A stretch of DNA of 64,000 nt from VXNE01 sp965203615 (GCA_965203615.1 OZ241900.1:1-64000); one strand, 5' to 3'. Shown: positions 42,576 through 51,785, counted from the stretch's first letter. Numbers and translations are program-made. The notes: generated by a model not told the origin, from the sequence alone.

Positions 42576-45281
42576 GTGCGGGTGAGCATCTTGCTGTCCC
42601 TGGTGCTGGTGCTGGATGTCGGCTCGGCCGTATCAGCACGCGAGTCGGAACGACAGTTCGATTTCGACCTACCACCACAGCCGGTTCTCAGTGCGCTCAT
42701 GGAGTTTGCTGAACAGGCCGACCTGACGCTGGTGTTCCCGGACGATGTAGTCCGGGACAAGTCCGCCAACGCATTGACCGGCAGCTACACACTGCAGCAG
42801 GGTGTCGACATCCTGCTTGCGGGTACCGGGTTAACCCCGACGTTCAGCAACGAAACCGTGCTGAGCATTTCAGCCGACGATCGGTTGACGAACGAGGGGA
42901 ACGCCATGAAGAAAAACGCCATGCAGAAAAGAGCACCATTACTTGAACGGCTGACTGTTGCTCTGACAGGAATCCTGTGGGGTGCCGGCGCGCTAGCCGC
43001 CGATGGCGGCGTCAGCCAGAGCGCAACGCAGAGTGAAGGGCAGACAGAAGAGCAGATAGAAGAGATCGTGGTGACTGCCACCCACCATGAGACCAATCTG
43101 ATGAAGACGCCCATGGCTATCTCGGTGCTGAGCGACGAAGACATCGTTGAGCGCGGGATCACCAACATCAGCGATCTCTATACCTTCGTGCCCGGGTTGT
43201 CCTACCAATCCAGAGACGGCGGTGAGAATACAATCAGTATCCGCGGCTTGACGCCGCCGACCCTGCTCGGCGCTTCAATGGTGGCGATATACATCGACGA
43301 TACCCCGGTGACTGCGCGGCCACCCGGCACCTTCGGAACCGGCAGCAATCAGGGACAGATTTCAGGCAACCTCCTTGATATAGAGCGTATCGAAGTGCTT
43401 AAGGGACCACAGGGCACGCTCTATGGAGAAAACGCCATGGGTGGCGCCATTCGCTATATCACCAAAAAGGCCGACGCAAACAACCTGGACTGGGGCGTGA
43501 TGGCCGGATTCAGCAACAACTCCGAGAGCGATGACCTGAGCCGCCGTCTTGGCGGCGTGGTCAATGTTCCATTGATCAGCGATACCCTTGGGCTGCGAGT
43601 GAGCGCCTCCCGTAGAAACCAGGCGGGTCAGCTCGATGTCATCGGCGATCGCGTCGAGGACGATGTCGATTCTTCCGAAGAGACCAGCGCGCGAGGCAAG
43701 CTCACCTGGTACGCCACGGATGCCCTCGAGATTTCCTTTTCCGCAAGCCGCGTCGAGCTGGATTTGGCCGGTCCGAAAACAGGCCATTTCGCAATCGGCA
43801 CAGACGTATTGAACTCACAAGTCGTCGACAACGCAGGCGAGGATGTTCAGGACCTCTATACCTTTTCGATCACGCACGACCTTCAATGGGCAACTCTGAC
43901 CTCCAACACGTCCCTGTTTGAGCGAGAGTACGACTACACAACCGATTCCTTTGCCGTCTTTATCATTGAGCGGTTCGTCGGGCAACTAGCCATTCCAGCC
44001 TTTCCAGATGGCTTCGGCGGATTTGTCCCCAATCCGCGATACGATCCGACGTTCCCGCCCATGCCGCCCTGGCTCTCCGCACTAGGCGCGAACATCACCT
44101 ACGCCTCGGAAAACTCCACCCAGGAACTGCGCCTGGTTTCCAATGGCGACGGACCCTGGTCCTGGGTCACCGGGCTCTATTACAAGGAACTCCACAACGT
44201 AAACGGTGGTTCTACGCCGGAGCTGATCGTGTATCCAGCGCCGGGTCTGGAGGCGTTCTCGACCCAGATGCAGGCTTTGTTCCCCGCAAGGCAAGCCTAT
44301 GACGATGCGCAAGAGACGTCTGTGTACGGCAATGTCGATTATCAGTTCAACGAGCAGTGGAACGTTGGTGTGGGCCTACGCTATTCCAATGTCAAGACAA
44401 GCCGGGAAGGCGATCCTCTGGAGATTGATGAAAACGTGTCTAGCGTTCGTTTCACGCTCGACTATCAGCCCAACGACGACGTGCTGGCGTATTTCACAAC
44501 CTCAACCGGATTTCGGCCTGGTTTGAGCAACGGAACCCCTCAATGGTACGGCGTGATTCCGGCCCTGGAAGCGCTTGGCACGGCCAATTCACTTGAAGAA
44601 GCAGCGTTCATGTCTGCTCGCCTGTCCGCCGATGGTGACCAGGTCACCAATTACGAGTTGGGTTTGAAGTCTCGACTGCTAAATGACCGGGTGCGGTTGA
44701 TCACATCCGTGTACTACATCGACTGGACAGACATTCTCCTGGCCGTGAACTATACGCACACGCTGGCGCCGTTGCCGGTCAACTACAGTATCAACGGCGG
44801 TGACGGCCATAGCCAAGGCATCGAACTGTCCCTTGCGTTTGATGTCACAGACAACCTGACCTTATCTGTAACCGGAGATTACAATCCCGAAGCGGACCTC
44901 GACGATGGCGTAGAGCCGGTCAACCGCAGCACGATCATGATTCCGCCCGGAACCCGGCTCCCCAACGCGCCGGAGTACGGCTACAACGTGTCGGCTGACT
45001 ATCAGCTCGAGTTTGGCGCGTTCCTCGCCGGCGCGCGAGTGGACTGGGCGGGCGTGCCGTCGGCACGGTACCACCTCTCAACGCCTCACATAACGCCGGG
45101 TTACCACCGAACCAATCTACGCTTCACGCTGCGAGACCAGAGCGGGAAATGGCGAGCCGGGTTGTTCGCCGAGAACCTATTTGATGAGACCATCATTTAT
45201 CAGGTGAATCCTTGGGGAATGACCTATGCGCCGGGGCGCCAGATAGGCTTGGAGTTTTCCTACGTGGCCGGGGGAATCTAG
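42576..45281 (+). CDS. TonB-dependent outer-membrane receptor with STN signalling domain
   Basis: 901 residues from GTG 42576. First signal peptide (SILLSLVLVLDVGSAVSA), STN domain (about 23-110: FDFDLPPQPVLSALMEFAEQ ... SGTGLT-like end), then an internal Met at 42906 followed by a second typical signal peptide ending ALAA, the plug from EEIVVTATHHETNL, and a 22-strand-type barrel ending ENLFDETIIYQ ... QIGLEFSYVAGG. The substrate is unknown; receptors of this type take up siderophores, but also sugars or other ligands. Located 112 bp after fecR. The internal start has a better ribosome site than the upstream GTG. Confidence 0.85.
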   Translation: MRVSILLSLVLVLDVGSAVSARESERQFDFDLPPQPVLSALMEFAEQADLTLVFPDDVVRDKSANALTGSYTLQQGVDILLAGTGLTPTFSNETVLSISADDRLTNEGNAMKKNAMQKRAPLLERLTVALTGILWGAGALAADGGVSQSATQSEGQTEEQIEEIVVTATHHETNLMKTPMAISVLSDEDIVERGITNISDLYTFVPGLSYQSRDGGENTISIRGLTPPTLLGASMVAIYIDDTPVTARPPGTFGTGSNQGQISGNLLDIERIEVLKGPQGTLYGENAMGGAIRYITKKADANNLDWGVMAGFSNNSESDDLSRRLGGVVNVPLISDTLGLRVSASRRNQAGQLDVIGDRVEDDVDSSEETSARGKLTWYATDALEISFSASRVELDLAGPKTGHFAIGTDVLNSQVVDNAGEDVQDLYTFSITHDLQWATLTSNTSLFEREYDYTTDSFAVFIIERFVGQLAIPAFPDGFGGFVPNPRYDPTFPPMPPWLSALGANITYASENSTQELRLVSNGDGPWSWVTGLYYKELHNVNGGSTPELIVYPAPGLEAFSTQMQALFPARQAYDDAQETSVYGNVDYQFNEQWNVGVGLRYSNVKTSREGDPLEIDENVSSVRFTLDYQPNDDVLAYFTTSTGFRPGLSNGTPQWYGVIPALEALGTANSLEEAAFMSARLSADGDQVTNYELGLKSRLLNDRVRLITSVYYIDWTDILLAVNYTHTLAPLPVNYSINGGDGHSQGIELSLAFDVTDNLTLSVTGDYNPEADLDDGVEPVNRSTIMIPPGTRLPNAPEYGYNVSADYQLEFGAFLAGARVDWAGVPSARYHLSTPHITPGYHRTNLRFTLRDQSGKWRAGLFAENLFDETIIYQVNPWGMTYAPGRQIGLEFSYVAGGI
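42894..42908 (+). promoter_or_regulatory. Internal ribosome site and ATG within the TonB receptor gene
   Basis: GAGGGGA at 42894-42900 lies five bases before an in-frame ATG at 42906. Translation from here gives a 791-residue receptor whose first 30 residues form a standard signal peptide (MKKNAMQKR, hydrophobic LTVALTGILWGAGALAA). It would lack the STN domain and so transport without signalling. Confidence 0.5.
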
Positions 45282-45833
45282 CACCTCAACCCAATGTCCG
45301 CTTTGGCCGGGCGGGGAAAGGAACGCGGACAGGACGCCGCGAATGGAACGGACGTTGACGAGGAGGTATAGGATCTTCGTCGAGGACACCGGACTCGCTG
45401 GAGGCGACCTGGTGTCCCGGGAGGGCGATCTGGCATCCGGTCACGCTCGCCATACTTGGCCCGCGTTTTCCAGAACGAGGCGACTGCGGGGCGCGATTTC
45501 GGTGGAGATCTCCGTGGAAATGCTGTGTACAAGCGCCTCATTCATGCGAAGTACGGAGCGGCGTAAGAAAGTTGCTCGCATCCGACCGACGCTTGTCGTT
45601 CGGTCGGCGCTGAGCGGAATCGCGGGCGCCTCCTTTAGCCAGTGAACGTCTGTGCCGCCGTTGCGGCGGTGTCCCGTATTGGTCAGCTAGCGAGGCGTCT
45701 CGTTGGTTACCCTGTGGTTAGCCGGATCGTGCTCCCGTTCACAGTCAGGGGGCGAAACCCGGTGCGGGAAGCGTGCCGGATGCGCATCCAGACACGTTGC
45801 ACGACGTCGCCGGCGACGGGCGTGCGGCGGCGT
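45282..45833. other. Non-coding spacer after the TonB receptor gene
   Basis: About 550 bp with no convincing gene. It holds a strong hairpin at 45582-45607, CCGACCGA and TCGGTCGG around a 10-nt loop. The end of the stretch borders the dead integrase. No tRNA or attachment-site duplication was recognised. Confidence 0.45.
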
Positions 45834-46849
45834 TCAGGCGGTGGCGGCGAGGTAGTCGGTCCATTGCTGCATGAGGGTGCGTCACCGAGCCGTGGAGATG
45901 GTCTCCGGACTCGTCTGGGACGGGAACACGAGGTTGCCGACACGGGGCAGTTCACGCCGCGCCTCGTCGAGCACGGCCAGGGCCTAGTCCGACAGGGGCA
46001 CCCGGTGCTCTCGGGCCGCCTTCATGCGCTGGGAGGGATCGTCCAGATCGATCGCGGCCTCAAGGTCGATGTCGTCCCATGCCGCGCCGCGAACCTCGGC
46101 GGAGCAGGCCGCCGTGAGCACCAGGAACTCGAACGAGAGCACGGCGCCCCGGTACGCGCTCGAGCGCCGCACCTTGGCGACCGCCGCGCCCACTTGCGCG
46201 TATGGCAGTGCCGCCCGGTGGGTGATTTGCGCGTTGTTGTTCGGCAACGCTGCGGAGATCGCGTCGCCGGCGGGGTTGTCGGTGCGATAGCCCTGCGCGA
46301 CCGCCCATTTCATCACTGCGCCGATTCGCCGCCTGACGCGCCCGGCGGTCTGCTGCTTGGTCGTCCAGATCGGCAGCAGCACGGCGATGACGTCGGTGAC
46401 GGTGACGGCGTCGACTGGCATATCACCGAGCCGGGGCAGCACGTAGTCGCGTAGCGACGAGCGCAAGTTCTCCTCGCTCCTGCCGCCGAGCTTCCAGCCC
46501 CGGCGTGGATCGCGATCACAGTCTCACACGCTTCGGCGAAGATCGGCACTTGGCGGGCGGCACGGCGTCGGGGGTTCCGGCCCTCGGCGATGGCCTGGGC
46601 GTTTTCAAGCGCCCGCTGGCGGGCCAGGGCGAGGGTGACAACCGGATAGCGGCCGAGGCCGATGCTGGTGGGCTTGCGGTCGATCCGAACGCTATGCGTC
46701 CAGCATTTGGTGATGTGGCCGCGCGCGGCGGTCCTGACGAGGAGGCTCAGCCCGAGACCGCCGCGACCGTCGCCGTAGCGGCCGGGGGTCTTGACGGTTT
46801 TTGCGAAGGTGGCGGAAAGCATGTTGGGTCTTTTCATGGCGGTTTCCAT
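45834..46849 (-). pseudogene. Tyrosine recombinase (phage/island integrase), inactivated
   Basis: The N-terminal arm-binding domain (KTPGRYGDGRGGLGLSLLV, SIGLGRYPVVTLALARQRAL) is in one frame from 46849. The core-binding and early catalytic part (VLPRLGDMPVDAVTVTDVI, FEFLVLTAACSAEVRGAAWDDID) is in another, from about 46470. A stop follows HRVPLSD near 45986, and the frame then resumes as ALAVLDEARREL, ending RTLMQQWTDYLA at 45834. The segment that should carry the HxxR and nucleophilic Tyr is missing. At least one frameshift, one premature stop and one deletion make it inactive. It shows the region arrived as an integrative element. Confidence 0.8.
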
Positions 46850-46945
46850 TACTCGTTTCTTTACTGTCTAATGTTGAGATGGAGTGTGCCCCCGTAACAC
46901 GGTGAGTGGCAATAAATTTCTATTTATCAAAAGGTTAACGTACTT

Positions 46946-47304
46946 TTAGAGCCATCCAGGAAAGCCCTGAAACTCCTGATTCGCGCTCGGTGCCGCGGCG
47001 CGGGCCCGCATCAGCGCCCCCTCCCGGCAGAAGCACAGAACCTGCGCCATCTTCTCGTCGAACTCCAGATCGCGCCGCTCCAGGTAGTAGCGAATCTTGT
47101 GCGGCCGAACCTCCTGGCTCGCCAGGATCTTCGACACCGTGCCCGGCGCCAGCGACGACAGGTCCGGATGCCCAGCGGCGCCGCCAACCGCCGCACCGTC
47201 CGCGTCTCCTCAGCGTAGCCCAGCTCCGTCGGCTTGCGGTACGCCAGCGCCACCAGCCGGGCTCTCGAGCCCCGCGTGGAGCAAGGCCGGATGTCCATAC
47301 TCAT
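46946..47304 (-). pseudogene. IS630-type transposase N-terminal remnant
   Basis: Fragments in two frames. The first has RARLVALAYRKPTELGYAEE, the helix-turn-helix start of IS630-like transposases; a shifted frame has GHPDLSSLAPGTVSKILASQ followed by PHKIRYYLERRD. The DDE catalytic domain is absent. It lies 100 bp from the integrase remnant, marking a decayed mobile-element cluster. Confidence 0.65.
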
Positions 47305-47538
47305 AAAGCACTTGCCGGGGCATCAGGGGTCTATTGAAGTGCCAAGGTGGGAACTGAACCGGCGGCGAGTCGCGAACTGAATGTGAATGGCAGCGTGTTC
47401 TAGTCGCTGCAATCGACAGAGCACCAGGCAGACCCTCCAAGATAAGCGGCACCTGTGATGCTCGGATTTCCCACCCGTTCGTTGTCGTCGTGTTATGGTT
47501 CGCAGATCCCACTAACGGTTCAAGACGCGGAGGGAACA

Positions 47539-47760
47539 ATGAAATCAGTTGGCGATGCTGCCACAAAGGCCATAGAAGTACTGAAGGACGTGATCAATGA
47601 GCTTCCGAAAGACACGATTCCGTTGGCGATTGGCGCAGCTGTCGCGTTGAGTGGTCTGGTGGTCGTCGCGAAAGCTCTGGCGGTGGCCGAGAAGGCGCTT
47701 GACAAAGCCCCTGATGCCGCCCCGACGAATACGGACAAGGGCAGAGTCATAGATGCCTGA
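47539..47760 (+). CDS. Small single-helix membrane protein, unknown
   Basis: 73 residues from an ATG with an excellent GGAGGG site six bases upstream. A charged N-terminal helix (ATKAIEVLKDVINELPKD) precedes one membrane segment (TIPLAIGAAVALSGLVVVAKAL, about 29-50) and a polar Ala/Asp/Pro tail. No family recognised. A second tiny ORF starts inside its end. Located in the decayed mobile-element cluster, so it may be an island accessory gene. Confidence 0.5.
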   Translation: MKSVGDAATKAIEVLKDVINELPKDTIPLAIGAAVALSGLVVVAKALAVAEKALDKAPDAAPTNTDKGRVIDA

Positions 47761-47842
47761 ATGGCTGCAGACAGCTTGGGACATATTCTGGGTCATTGTG
47801 CTAGCACCCCTAGATCACCGGATGCCTCACCCGGTGGTGTAA
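47753..47842 (+). CDS. Possible 29-residue hydrophobic peptide overlapping the preceding ORF
   Basis: ATG 47753 opens a 29-codon frame ending at TAA 47842, overlapping the 73-residue ORF by 8 bp. The peptide has an aromatic-rich hydrophobic stretch (WLQTAWDIFWVIVLAPL) that could be membrane active. Overlap suggests translational coupling, but so short a frame could be chance. No family recognised. Confidence 0.25.
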   Translation: MPEWLQTAWDIFWVIVLAPLDHRMPHPVV

Positions 47843-48092
47843 TGTAGGGCAAGCGCGGCCGGTGATCCACGGAGGGCTAGGAGCCTGCGCCGTAGAGGCT
47901 TCTGGAACGTTCTCGCAATGTGTCCATGCCGGTCCAAGATGCGTCAAATAGTGATTTAACTAATTGATAAAGCCAACCTCGCATAGGTCCGTTCGGGGAT
48001 GAACCGGTGGCGGGCATGATGTACCCCATGGGGTCTGCGCAGACTGCCCACATGGTCCCGCGCGAAAAAGCGCCGCCCCGGTCATCGGCGCA

Positions 48093-48935
48093 TCACATTC
48101 GATTGTCGAGCACCAGCACGCCCGCCCCGGTGTTCGATACAGGCACGTGGTAATGCTTGTGCACCACTTCCACATCCTGCTGAAGGGCCCCACGCATCAC
48201 GAGCCACATGATAGTCTCGATGCCTTCCGTTCCCGCTCGCTCCATGATTTCCGAGTTGCTGAAATTCGCGAACCACTCGGGATCGTCAATGATGTGTTCC
48301 ATGCACTCCAGGTCGAAGTCCACATCGATCATCCCGGCCCGCTCGCCCTGTAGCTGGTGCGACATGCCTCCGGTTCCGAGAATGACCACTTTCAGGTCTT
48401 CCGGATACGCTGCAATGGCTTCACCGAGCGCACGCCCCAGAGAAAGGAGGCGTCTTGCTGTCGGAACGGGGTGCATGACCGTGTTGATTGCCAGAGGAAT
48501 CGCTTTCACGGGCCAAGCGGGCAAGTGACCCCAGAGAAGGCTCATCGGCACGATGAATCCGTGGTCTACGAGCATTTCCTGGCAGGTGGTGATGTCGAAC
48601 TGCGACTCGACGAGAGACTCGGCAAGGTGCCAGGACAACTCCATATCGCCATCGAACTCCACCCGCTGCGGCAGGCCCCATCCTTCATCGGCGTTCCGGT
48701 AATGCGCCGCGCAGCCAAGGGCGATCGTTGGAACGGCATTCAGAAAAAAGTTCAGTCCATGGTCGTTGTACACGACGATGGCAAGGTCAGGATTGACTTC
48801 AGCGAGCCAGGATTTGACTGGCTCATAACCGTCGAAGAAGCGCTTCCAGTAATCCGTTCCCTCAAGGCCGTTCGCCATCGCGTTGCCGACGGCGGGGATG
48901 TGCGAGGTGGTGATACCGCCCACGACTCTAGCCAT
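48093..48935 (-). CDS. ligB: Protocatechuate 4,5-dioxygenase beta (catalytic) subunit
   Basis: 280 residues of the LigB extradiol-dioxygenase superfamily. The likely iron ligands are His12 (TTSHIPAVGN) and His in YNDHGLNFF near residue 59, with a later His in TGGMSHQL near residue 194 as the probable acid/base. Opens the protocatechuate ring between C4 and C5 to give 4-carboxy-2-hydroxymuconate semialdehyde. Its start overlaps the end of the alpha-subunit gene by 8 bp, consistent with a stoichiometric complex. Confidence 0.85.
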   Translation of the reverse strand: MARVVGGITTSHIPAVGNAMANGLEGTDYWKRFFDGYEPVKSWLAEVNPDLAIVVYNDHGLNFFLNAVPTIALGCAAHYRNADEGWGLPQRVEFDGDMELSWHLAESLVESQFDITTCQEMLVDHGFIVPMSLLWGHLPAWPVKAIPLAINTVMHPVPTARRLLSLGRALGEAIAAYPEDLKVVILGTGGMSHQLQGERAGMIDVDFDLECMEHIIDDPEWFANFSNSEIMERAGTEGIETIMWLVMRGALQQDVEVVHKHYHVPVSNTGAGVLVLDNRM

Positions 48936-49329
48936 GCCAGAACCCTCCTGCCTTTCTCAGCTTCTCTTCCAGTCCCTCTGCCTTGGCATCCAGATTGGCC
49001 TGAAACTCGTCCCGCGTGATGCCCTGAAAGGCCGCTCCCGTGTGCTGCATGGTCATGCCTTTCGGCACCGCGAGTTTCGCCAGGTAATAGATGTTGGCAC
49101 CCAGGTGGAGCAGTTCGAGAAACTCGAAACCCAACAGCGCTTCCCGTTGCTCTGCCGTCAGGTCGAAACCTCCCGCATAGCCTTCCGGGTCGTCCTCGAA
49201 TGCCCTGCGATTCTCCTCGTGATTGAAGGAAAACAGCAGCTTGTTGAGAGCATAGGCCGCGTGCGCCGTCTTCCCATCGAAGACGTACGTACCCGGCAGA
49301 TCGTCGTATTCGTGATTGCGCCAGCTCAT
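48928..49329 (-). CDS. ligA: Protocatechuate 4,5-dioxygenase alpha subunit
   Basis: 133 residues. LigA-type small helical subunit: YALNKLLFSFNHEENRRAF, the EALLGFEFLELLHLGANIYYL helix, and a GMTMQHTGA segment that lids the LigB active site. ATG overlaps the ligC stop by four bases. Together with ligB and the flanking pobA and ligC, the call is firm. Confidence 0.85.
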   Translation of the reverse strand: MSWRNHEYDDLPGTYVFDGKTAHAAYALNKLLFSFNHEENRRAFEDDPEGYAGGFDLTAEQREALLGFEFLELLHLGANIYYLAKLAVPKGMTMQHTGAAFQGITRDEFQANLDAKAEGLEEKLRKAGGFWHG

Positions 49330-50264
49330 AGCTCTTGCTCCAGCCGATCCAGTGTCACCATCGTCCCAAGCCCCTGGGCCAGACTCGAGTTCGGTTCGCG
49401 GCCCTCGCGGATCGCCGCAAAGAACTCACGGTCGGCCAGCTCAATACCGTCCGCACTCACAGCGACATCGCTCACGTCAATCTGTTCACCATCGCCGCTG
49501 AAGAGATCGTCGTAGTTGGCGACGAATGTCCCCTTGTCGCAGATGTAACGGAAGAAAGACCCGAAAGGACCCGCGTTATTGAAAGACAGCGAAAGCGTGC
49601 AGATTGCGCCGCCCGCGTTCTTCAGCCCGATCGCCATATCCATCGCAATGCCCAGTTCCGGATGCATCGGGCCCTGCAGCGCGGTGATCCGTTCTGCCGG
49701 CGATCCGGTCTGATACTGAAATAGGTCCACGGTATGGCAGGCGTGATGCCAGAGTAGATGATCCGTCCAACTCCTCGGTTCGCCATTCGCGTTGGTATTG
49801 GTGCGTCGGAAGAAATAGGTCTGCGCGTCCATCTGCTGAACCTTGAGTTCCCCGGCGACGATGCGGTTGTGCACCCACTGGTGCGAGGGGTTGAACCGTC
49901 GCACATGATCCACCATGGCAACGACACCGGTCTCCTTCTGCAGTGCAACCAGCGTCTTCGCGTCCGCGAGATTGTCCGCCATGGGAATCTCGACCATCAC
50001 ATGCTTGCCGGCTCGCATCACCCGGCTCGCCTGCTGCGCGTGGATAGGCGTCGGCGTGGCCAGAATAGCCGCTTCCACACCCGGCTCTGACAAGGCCTCA
50101 TCGAGGTCCAGCGTGACATGAGGAATACCGCGCGTCTCAGCCACCGATTCCACGGCTTCTTGTACGCCCCCGCAGATGGAAACCACTTCGACATCGTCGA
50201 TACGTTCGATCGCGTCCAAGTGCTTGTTCGCGAAAGCACCTTCGCCAACCATGCAGATCTTCAA
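49326..50264 (-). CDS. ligC: 4-Carboxy-2-hydroxymuconate-6-semialdehyde dehydrogenase (Gfo/Idh/MocA family)
   Basis: 312 residues, close to LigC of Sphingobium (about 315). The Rossmann start is KICMVGEGAFANKHLDAI, with ATPTPIHAQQASRVMRAGKHVMVEIPMADN and the C-terminal Gfo/Idh domain. Oxidises the ring-cleavage product (as its hemiacetal) to 2-pyrone-4,6-dicarboxylate with NADP. Assignment relies strongly on its position between pobA and ligAB. It starts with TTG overlapping the pobA TGA. Confidence 0.82.
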   Translation of the reverse strand: MKICMVGEGAFANKHLDAIERIDDVEVVSICGGVQEAVESVAETRGIPHVTLDLDEALSEPGVEAAILATPTPIHAQQASRVMRAGKHVMVEIPMADNLADAKTLVALQKETGVVAMVDHVRRFNPSHQWVHNRIVAGELKVQQMDAQTYFFRRTNTNANGEPRSWTDHLLWHHACHTVDLFQYQTGSPAERITALQGPMHPELGIAMDMAIGLKNAGGAICTLSLSFNNAGPFGSFFRYICDKGTFVANYDDLFSGDGEQIDVSDVAVSADGIELADREFFAAIREGREPNSSLAQGLGTMVTLDRLEQEL

Positions 50265-51472
50265 TCGATGTACTCCGACCCTCCGTAAGGCAACCCGACA
50301 TATTGCTCGGCAATGACCCGCCGTCCAGCCTCGTTACCGAGGTAGTAGTCGAGCTGGGAGTCCATGAGCCGGGAAAACGTCTTTCCTTCCAGATCTTCCA
50401 CGTGCATACCTTCCAGGCTATGCAGCATGTTGGTCATCCACCAGGAGAAGCGCACCCCGTGCCAGACTCGCCTGAGCGCGACTTCGGAGTACCGATCGAG
50501 CGATGATCGGTCGCCGCTCGCATAGAACTCCCCGAGACCCTTGCAAAGGGCATCGACATCGGACGCAGCAAGGTTCAGTCCCTTCGCGCCCGTGGGTGGC
50601 ACGATGTGCGCGGCATCGCCCACCAGAAAAAGGTTGCCGTACTGCATCGGCTCGCAGATGAACGACCGCAGAGGCGCAATGCTCTTTTCGATGCTCGGTC
50701 CGGTGACCAGCCGTTCACATGCGCTACGCGGCAACCGCAACCGCAGTTCCTCCCAAAACGCTTCGTCGCTCCAGTCCTCCACCCGATCGCCAAGGGGCAC
50801 CTGAAGGTAGTACCGCGAGCGCGTGGCGGATCGCCGGCTGGCGAGCGCGAAGCCTCGCTCGCTCTTGCAGTAGATCAGTTCCTCGTCAACCGGAGCCGTC
50901 TCGCTCAACAGGCCCAACCAGCCGAAGGGGTAGCCCCGCTCGTACTCCGTTTTGAGCGCCTTGGGAATTGTCTGCCGCGAGATTCCGTGGAAGCCGTCAC
51001 ATCCAGCGACGAAATCGCAGTCGAGCCGGTAGTCTTCCCCACCTCGACTGAACGTCACGTACGGCGTTCTGCCAAGAGGCTCGTGCGCCTGCGCGTCGAC
51101 CGACTCGTACAGGGTGGTAAGTCCCGCCTGTGCCCGCACTTCCATGAGGTCCCGGGTGACATCCACCTGACCGTAACAGACCACCACATCGCCACCCGTG
51201 AGCCCTTTCATGTCAACCCGGGCAAGTCGGTCGCCCACCGCGATGGAGAAACCTCCATGCAACTCGCCTTCCGCATCCAGGCGTTCCGCAGCCCCCGCCT
51301 CACGCAGCAGTTTCACGAACCCCCGCTCAAGAATGCCCGCACGAATCCGGCCGAGCACGTAGTCCCCCGTGACCCGCTCGATAATGATGTTGTCGATACC
51401 GCCCCCTGCCAGGAGCTGTCCAAGAAGGAGACCCGACGGTCCTGCGCCGATAATCGCGACCTGCGTTCTCAG
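50261..51472 (-). CDS. pobA: 4-Hydroxybenzoate 3-monooxygenase
   Basis: About 403 residues of the FAD aromatic hydroxylase family. Makes protocatechuate from 4-hydroxybenzoate. Clear PobA blocks are IIGAGPSGLLLGQLL, the family-typical YVLGRIRAGILERG, DFVAGCDGFHGISRQTIP, SATRSRYYLQVPLG and GDAAHIVPPTGAKGLNLAASDV. The homologous N-terminus (RTQVAIIGAGPSG) is intact upstream of any usual start codon. Between it and an in-frame stop there is no ATG, GTG or TTG, only CTG codons at 51472 and 51481, so a CTG start (or a mutated start) must be used. First gene of a coupled pobA-ligC-ligA-ligB operon. Confidence 0.85.
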   Translation of the reverse strand: MRTQVAIIGAGPSGLLLGQLLAGGGIDNIIIERVTGDYVLGRIRAGILERGFVKLLREAGAAERLDAEGELHGGFSIAVGDRLARVDMKGLTGGDVVVCYGQVDVTRDLMEVRAQAGLTTLYESVDAQAHEPLGRTPYVTFSRGGEDYRLDCDFVAGCDGFHGISRQTIPKALKTEYERGYPFGWLGLLSETAPVDEELIYCKSERGFALASRRSATRSRYYLQVPLGDRVEDWSDEAFWEELRLRLPRSACERLVTGPSIEKSIAPLRSFICEPMQYGNLFLVGDAAHIVPPTGAKGLNLAASDVDALCKGLGEFYASGDRSSLDRYSEVALRRVWHGVRFSWWMTNMLHSLEGMHVEDLEGKTFSRLMDSQLDYYLGNEAGRRVIAEQYVGLPYGGSEYID

Positions 51473-51785
51473 TCGTTTCAGGTTGCCTGTTCCTGACTGC
51501 CGTAATCAGACGACATCTTCCCATTGCGGCACCACACTTAACAGTCGGATTCTGCGGGCGCCCGTACTCTCTCGCGCGTTCACTTCGTGAAACGCGTCAA
51601 TCGCTCGCGGAATCTCGCTTGTCCAGCATGTCGATCCGGATAAACTGCGGCTTTTGAACGCGCACAAAACCATGGATCCAGACTGGTTGCCGTTTCATCC
51701 CTCCCCATGGCGGGAAGTGATCCAGGTACGCAGTCGTTACTTGCGGCGGCGTTCGACCTGGAAACCAACACTGAATCGGTGAACG
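51473..51785. other. Intergenic region between pobA and the YejA-like binding protein
   Basis: About 310 bp between divergent genes. An imperfect inverted repeat (CGTTCAC-TTC-GTGAAACG) lies at about 51577-51594 and could bind a regulator of the pob/lig operon. A 12-codon micro-ORF (ATG TCG TCT ... TGA, reverse strand) with an upstream GGGAAG ends in the CTG region of pobA. No PobR-type gene is adjacent. Confidence 0.4.

Noticed and set aside
45278..45541. 87-codon reverse frame after the TonB receptor gene
   Set aside because: Arg/Ser/Pro-rich translation typical of a shadow frame in GC-rich non-coding DNA.
45834..46849. Active integrase defining a functional mobile island
   Set aside because: It has a frameshift, an internal stop and lacks the catalytic HxxR/Tyr segment; no att repeats were recognised.
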